Origin: JBFMHD01 sp040752395 [NCBI: Candidatus Hydrogenedentota bacterium] | GTDB taxonomy: Bacteria > JBFMHD01 | NCBI GenBank assembly: GCA_040752395.1 | Contig: JBFMHD010000112.1 | Coordinates: 1 to 9,180, forward strand | Length of the DNA stretch: 9,180 nucleotides | Direction of reading: 5' to 3' | Shown: piece by piece, positions 7,250 to 9,180 of the stretch | How positions within the stretch are numbered: position 1 is the first letter of the stretch | How the letters are laid out: the number at the start of each line of letters is the position of its first letter | The notes under the pieces: model-generated | Databases searched by the model: none | What the model was told of the DNA's origin: nothing | Seen by the model: the letters and a program-made list of their open reading frames with translations, nothing else | Position numbers and translations under genes: made by a program

Positions 7250-7341
7250 ATGCGTGACCTCCTCTGTATAGGTCATCAATTGTTTTTATCTTTTTTTGAC
7301 AACCTACACTATATTTTTAATGAATCTCGGTCACGCCATAT
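7248..7341 (-). promoter_or_regulatory. Leader of IS110-type gene with two competing hairpins over the ribosome binding site
   Basis: On the minus strand, TGACCT pairs with AGGTCA (plus-strand 7270-7275 and 7255-7260), burying part of the GAGGAGGT ribosome binding site. Alternatively ATATGGCGTGACC (plus-strand 7329-7341) pairs with GGTCACGCATAT (7248-7259), making 12 pairs with one bulged G and including the start-codon region. The two foldings exclude each other. They may limit transposase translation, or be left-end structure of the element. The sequence pairing is visible; the regulatory role is inferred. Confidence 0.5.
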
Positions 7342-7400
7342 TGTCTATAAATTAATCTAATGTTAGGTTTCTATAAAATCCAAGAAGTGGAGGTGAAACA

Positions 7401-7613
7401 ATGGAGTCAAGTAAGACCGTACTAGAAAAGGCTCTACAATTGAAACCGCAAGAAAGGTTTGTTGTCATCGATGGTCTTTTGTTGAGTCTTGATGAACCAG
7501 ATAAAAAGATTGATGAAATTTGGGACATTGAGGCTGAAAAGCGGCTTGCTGCCTATAGAAGTGGCAAATTAAAGGGTGTTCCATCTGAAGAGGTCTTTGG
7601 TGAAAAAATATAG
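7401..7613 (+). CDS. Putative antitoxin, addiction-module component (Unstab_antitox family)
   Basis: A 70-residue acidic protein with the family pattern: an N-terminal helix (LEKALQLKPQERFVVIDGLL), then SLDEPD, a DEIWDIEAEKRLAAYR block at about 38-53 and a GVPSEEVF end. Members neutralise a ParE/RelE toxin encoded just downstream. The start ATG has a strong Shine-Dalgarno (GGAGGTG, 7389-7395). The 3' end overlaps the toxin start by 14 bases, so antitoxin is made first and toxin translation is coupled. No palindromic operator is obvious upstream within the cassette leader. Confidence 0.9.
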   Translation: MESSKTVLEKALQLKPQERFVVIDGLLLSLDEPDKKIDEIWDIEAEKRLAAYRSGKLKGVPSEEVFGEKI

Positions 7614-7917
7614 GACGAAAGTAATCTTCAATGAACTTGCGAAATATGAATTTGAAGATGCTGTTGAATTTTATGAACTTGAGCAGCCAGGGTTGGGTGG
7701 AAGATTTAAGGAAGAAATAAAGAAATCCATCAAGAGAATTGTTGAGTATCCTAATGCTTGGCCTGTAGAGAGAGGAGAGATAAGGAGATACTTAGTTCAT
7801 AAGTTTCCTTATAAAATCTTGTATTCAATCGAAAAAGATCATATTTGCATTATCGCAATAGCACATCAGCATCGAAGACCCAATTATTGGATTGATCGTA
7901 TCATTGATAAAACCTAA
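7600..7917 (+). CDS. RelE/ParE-family toxin
   Basis: A 105-residue protein with the RelE/ParE fold pattern: a basic N-terminal strand (KKYRTKVIF), the helical AKYEFEDAVEFYE, RFKEEIKKSIKRIVEYPNAW, then strands RRYLVHKFPYKILYSI and a closing IAIAHQHRRPNYW. The last block carries the conserved basic and aromatic residues of ParE-type toxins. RelE-like members cleave mRNA on ribosomes and ParE-like members poison gyrase; sequence alone does not decide. I chose GTG 7600 because AGAGG (7589-7593) sits at proper distance and the protein then begins with the family's first strand. A GTG at 7576 would add eight residues. The stop TAA (7915-7917) lies inside the attC R'' box. Confidence 0.9.
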   Translation: MKKYRTKVIFNELAKYEFEDAVEFYELEQPGLGGRFKEEIKKSIKRIVEYPNAWPVERGEIRRYLVHKFPYKILYSIEKDHICIIAIAHQHRRPNYWIDRIIDKT

Positions 7918-7969
7918 CAAATCGTTGTAGCGGACCCCCTAAACGTCGCCGTTGAAGCTATGGTTAGAC
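7912..7969 (+). other. attC-like recombination site of the cassette
   Basis: A 58-nt site of usual attC size. It runs from R'' ACCTAAC (7912-7918) to R' GTTAGAC (7963-7969). Inner arms pair imperfectly: TT 7925-7926 with AA 7955-7956, A7929 with T7952, CGG 7931-7933 with CCG 7949-7951, and C7935 with G7945. G7930 is unpaired like the extrahelical base of known attC sites. The 3' R' half belongs to the neighbour sequence and so differs by one base from the cassette's own 5' end. Confidence 0.65.
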
Positions 7970-8204
7970 TTACCTTGGCCTTGAATGGCTGAAGAAAACA
8001 AGAGGTACTTCTCTAAAAGGTCTTGATATTAGTCCTGATATGATAAAAATTGCAAAAAGAAATGCAGAGGAATATGGATTGATAGATAGGGTTGAGTATG
8101 TTCAAAGTGATGCAAATATGTCAAATCAAATTGTTTATGAATTTAGTGAGACTGCTAAAAAATATTTTAAAGATATTAATATCTCAATAATAGATGTTTT
8201 TTAA
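7970..8204 (+). pseudogene. Class I SAM-dependent methyltransferase fragment
   Basis: The open frame has no start and is headless from the attC onward. It reads YLGLEWLKK, then GLDISPDMIKIAKRNAEEYG, then DRVEYVQSDAN. This is the segment after motif I of class I methyltransferases, where the aspartate after the second strand binds the SAM ribose and the DA(N) lies in motif III. The glycine loop GxGxG that should precede YLGLEW is missing, cut exactly at the attC end. After DAN the frame becomes unrelated and stops at TAA 8202. About a third of a normal enzyme remains, so it is inactive. The rest is not found on the other side of the cassette. Confidence 0.75.
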
Positions 8205-8250
8205 AGGATATTTTAGATATTCTGTTCGTATAATATATGGAAAATAATTA

Positions 8251-8382
8251 TGTCCCATATGCATTATTTCTCGTGCAAAACCTGATTCAGGTTTTGCAAA
8301 ATTTGTTAAAGGATTATCTGGAATTTGTCCGTTCTGCCAGGCGTACAACACGATAAAAAAAACGGACCAGGAGGTAAACTAA
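8251..8382 (+). pseudogene. Second copy of the CxxC membrane microprotein, 5' truncated
   Basis: From TGT 8251 this frame matches the gene at 6984 from its C16 onward (CPICIISRAKPDSGF, then CPFCQAYNTIKK) and ends at TAA 8380-8382. The hydrophobic N-terminus and start codon are missing, and an in-frame TAA at 8245 closes the upstream side, so it is not translated as such. The segment 8257-8340 is identical to 7035-7118 over 84 bases, while the downstream 20 bases have diverged. It ends two bases before the FmdB-like ATG, whose Shine-Dalgarno lies in its last codons. Confidence 0.8.
8274..8298. repeat. 25-nt palindrome, copy 2
   Basis: Same perfect 12-nt arms and single central T as at 7052-7076, at the same codon position in the truncated microprotein copy. 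Confidence 0.85.
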
Positions 8383-8383
8383 G

Positions 8384-8602
8384 ATGCCAATTTACAGTTA
8401 TAAATGCAAAAAATGTGGTGTTGAGTTTGATGTACTGGTAGGTGTTGGAACAGGAGACCAGGAAATAAAATGTGAGAAGTGTAATAGTAAAAATGTTGAG
8501 AAGAAATTTACTTCTTTTGCAATTGGTTCAAGTGGTAGTTCATCATTTTCGTCAAGCTGCCCCACAGGTATCTGTCCAACAGGAACCTGTAATTTGAATT
8601 AG
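8384..8602 (+). CDS. FmdB-family zinc-ribbon protein
   Basis: A 72-residue protein opening MPIYSYKCKKCG with a second CEKC pair at 30-33, the four-cysteine zinc ribbon of the FmdB/regulatory-protein family (C8, C11, C30, C33). Members are small, often linked to C1 or amide metabolism genes, and of unsettled function. After residue 45 comes a serine/glycine-rich linker and a tail with three more cysteines (CPTGICPTGTC, C59, C64, C69), a possible extra metal or thiol site. The start has a strong Shine-Dalgarno (AGGAGG, about 8368-8373). It lies between the truncated microprotein copy and the J-domain gene, six bases from the latter. Confidence 0.88.
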   Translation: MPIYSYKCKKCGVEFDVLVGVGTGDQEIKCEKCNSKNVEKKFTSFAIGSSGSSSFSSSCPTGICPTGTCNLN

Positions 8603-8608
8603 AACCAG

Positions 8609-8917
8609 ATGACAGATTTCAAACAGATTGACAGAGCAAGAAAACTGTTGAATTTAAAAGAGGAAGCATCTATAAGCGAGATAAAAGATGTTTATCGTAA
8701 ACTCACTTTGAAGTATCATCCGGATAAATGTAAAGATAAACAAAAAAAGGATTGTGAAGAAAAGTTTAAACAGATAACCGAGGCTTATAACATTCTTATA
8801 AGTTATTGTGCAGGATATAGATATTCTTTTAGAGAGAAAGACATAAAACAAGCCACGATGGATCAAGAGTTATACGACCATCTGAAACGGTATTATTCCG
8901 AGTGGTGGGGCGACTAA
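8609..8917 (+). CDS. Short J-domain (DnaJ-like) co-chaperone
   Basis: A 102-residue protein with a J domain across about residues 6-72: helix I (RARKLLNL), helix II (SEIKDVYRKLTLKY), the invariant HPD at 37-39 that triggers Hsp70 ATPase, and helix III (EEKFKQITEAYNIL). It lacks the G/F region, zinc fingers and substrate domains of DnaJ, leaving a J domain plus a tail rich in tyrosine and tryptophan (YYSEWWGD end). It presumably recruits DnaK to a specific partner; the linked FmdB-like and microprotein genes are candidates by context only. Its own Shine-Dalgarno is weak and the gene is likely coupled to the preceding one. A decayed copy of its start lies at 7141. Confidence 0.9.
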   Translation: MTDFKQIDRARKLLNLKEEASISEIKDVYRKLTLKYHPDKCKDKQKKDCEEKFKQITEAYNILISYCAGYRYSFREKDIKQATMDQELYDHLKRYYSEWWGD

Positions 8918-8935
8918 TAAATTAAAGATTCAAGC

Positions 8936-9180
8936 GTGCTAAGATAAGCTCTTTGAAATCTAACTGAGTGCAAGGTGTCAGTAATCGTAAAAGTCTGTAA
9001 ACGATTTAGTTTGAGGTGCAACTTATGGAGTAATCTGTAAAGTTGAAGCCACGTGACAAAGCACGTATAGCGTGCGAAACAAACAAACAGACCGTAAGGG
9101 AAGTGAACCTATATGTAGCCTCGTTATTAATTAAATTGAGAAAGACGAACCTGTTTGAATTTGGTGAACTCAGCAATCTA
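8936..9180 (+). mobile_element. Probable group II intron, 5' part of domain I (continues past window)
   Basis: Eighteen nt after the J-protein stop a non-coding, structured sequence starts with GTGCT, close to the GUGYG intron start. The bases just before it, AGATTCAAGC (8926-8935), pair at all ten positions (two G-U) with GTTTGAATTT at 9153-9162. That segment lies in a loop closed by ACC/GGT, as expected for IBS1-EBS1. Other hairpins are AATCGT/ACGATT (8983-8988 with 9001-9006) and GCACG/CGTGC (9061-9065 with 9071-9075). A weaker EBS2 candidate TTAATT (9127-9132) could pair with AATTAA (8920-8925). The reverse transcriptase, domains II-VI and 3' splice site are outside the window, so activity is unknown. 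Confidence 0.7.

Larger units (their letters stand above)
7363..7963 (+). mobile_element. Integron-like gene cassette carrying a toxin-antitoxin pair
   Basis: The cassette starts at the core site GTTAGGT (7362-7368, cleavage between G and TT) and ends at GTTAGAC (7963-7969). Both fit GTTRRRY. The nine bases GTTAGGTTT (7362-7370) are the exact complement of AAACCTAAC (7910-7918), as expected when a cassette's own R'' box pairs with its own 5' end. The genes fill it with a short leader, and the toxin stop codon lies inside the R'' box, both typical of cassettes. Toxin-antitoxin cassettes are common in chromosomal integrons. No integrase gene and no second attC are visible, so this may be a lone cassette at a secondary site or the edge of a decayed array. 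Confidence 0.68.

Noticed and set aside
7576-7599. Upstream GTG start for the toxin
   Set aside because: The extra residues are not family-like, and a proper ribosome binding site favours GTG 7600.
7363-7963. Transposon-borne toxin-antitoxin pair mobilised by the adjacent IS110 remnant
   Set aside because: The cassette ends with complementary core sites explain both borders; the IS remnant stops at or before 7361 and has no matching right end beyond the pair.
8229-8234. TATAAT as a promoter for the FmdB/J-protein genes
   Set aside because: No acceptable -35 hexamer at 16-18 bases upstream, and the region is AT-rich debris.
8654-8866. 70-codon minus-strand frame opposite the J-domain gene
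   Set aside because: Phe/Ile-rich antisense of lysine-rich helices; the plus-strand gene has an intact HPD motif.
9072-9076. GTGCG at 9072 as the intron's 5' splice site
   Set aside because: It lies in the 3' arm of a hairpin, and the IBS1-EBS1 pairing points to 8936 instead.

Overview
The window reads as chromosomal DNA of a low-GC, strictly anaerobic bacterium, probably from an uncultivated or metagenome-derived lineage. The basis is a flavin-based electron-transfer protein rich in [4Fe-4S] sites, three metallocluster-type P-loop ATPases, NifX-like proteins, and a patchwork of degraded mobile DNA. No rRNA, tRNA or CRISPR array is visible, so I do not assign a phylum.

Region 1 (1-6968) is an orderly plus-strand gene row. 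It opens inside a large HdrA-HdrA'-MvhD fusion whose 5' end lies outside the window. A short decayed coding remnant follows. Then come an Mrp/NBP35-type ATPase and two MinD-type ATPases that each carry an inserted two-cluster ferredoxin domain, with the three overlapping end to start. A NifX-like small protein, a DUF4213/DUF364 putative metal-chelation protein and, after an AT-rich gap, a second NifX-like protein complete the row. The Mrp plus two ferredoxin-MinD ATPases plus NifX-fold set matches the gene content of the 'orange protein' (ORP) clusters of sulfate reducers such as Desulfovibrio. My inference is that the row builds or carries a metal-sulfur cofactor, with electrons possibly coming from the Hdr-type protein.

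Region 2 (6984-8380) is a scar of several rearrangements. It starts with an intact 59-residue membrane microprotein with CxxC pairs, fused downstream to the first ~18 codons of a J-domain gene. Next is the 5' end and leader of a minus-strand IS110-type transposase gene. An integron-like mobile cassette (7363-7963) follows, carrying an antitoxin/RelE-ParE toxin pair and ending in a recognisable attC site. A headless methyltransferase fragment abuts the attC. A second, 5'-truncated copy of the microprotein gene closes the region, sharing an 84-bp block with the first copy at 100% identity. A 25-nt near-perfect palindrome sits inside that block in both copies.

Region 3 (8384-8917) holds the intact FmdB-type zinc-ribbon gene and J-domain gene, which suggests an ancestral order of microprotein, FmdB, J-protein.

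Region 4 (8936-9180) is the 5' part of a probable group II intron inserted 18 nt after the J-protein stop codon. The ten bases immediately before the proposed splice site can pair completely, with two G-U pairs, with a loop sequence at 9153-9162, as expected for an IBS1-EBS1 interaction. The rest of the intron is outside the window.
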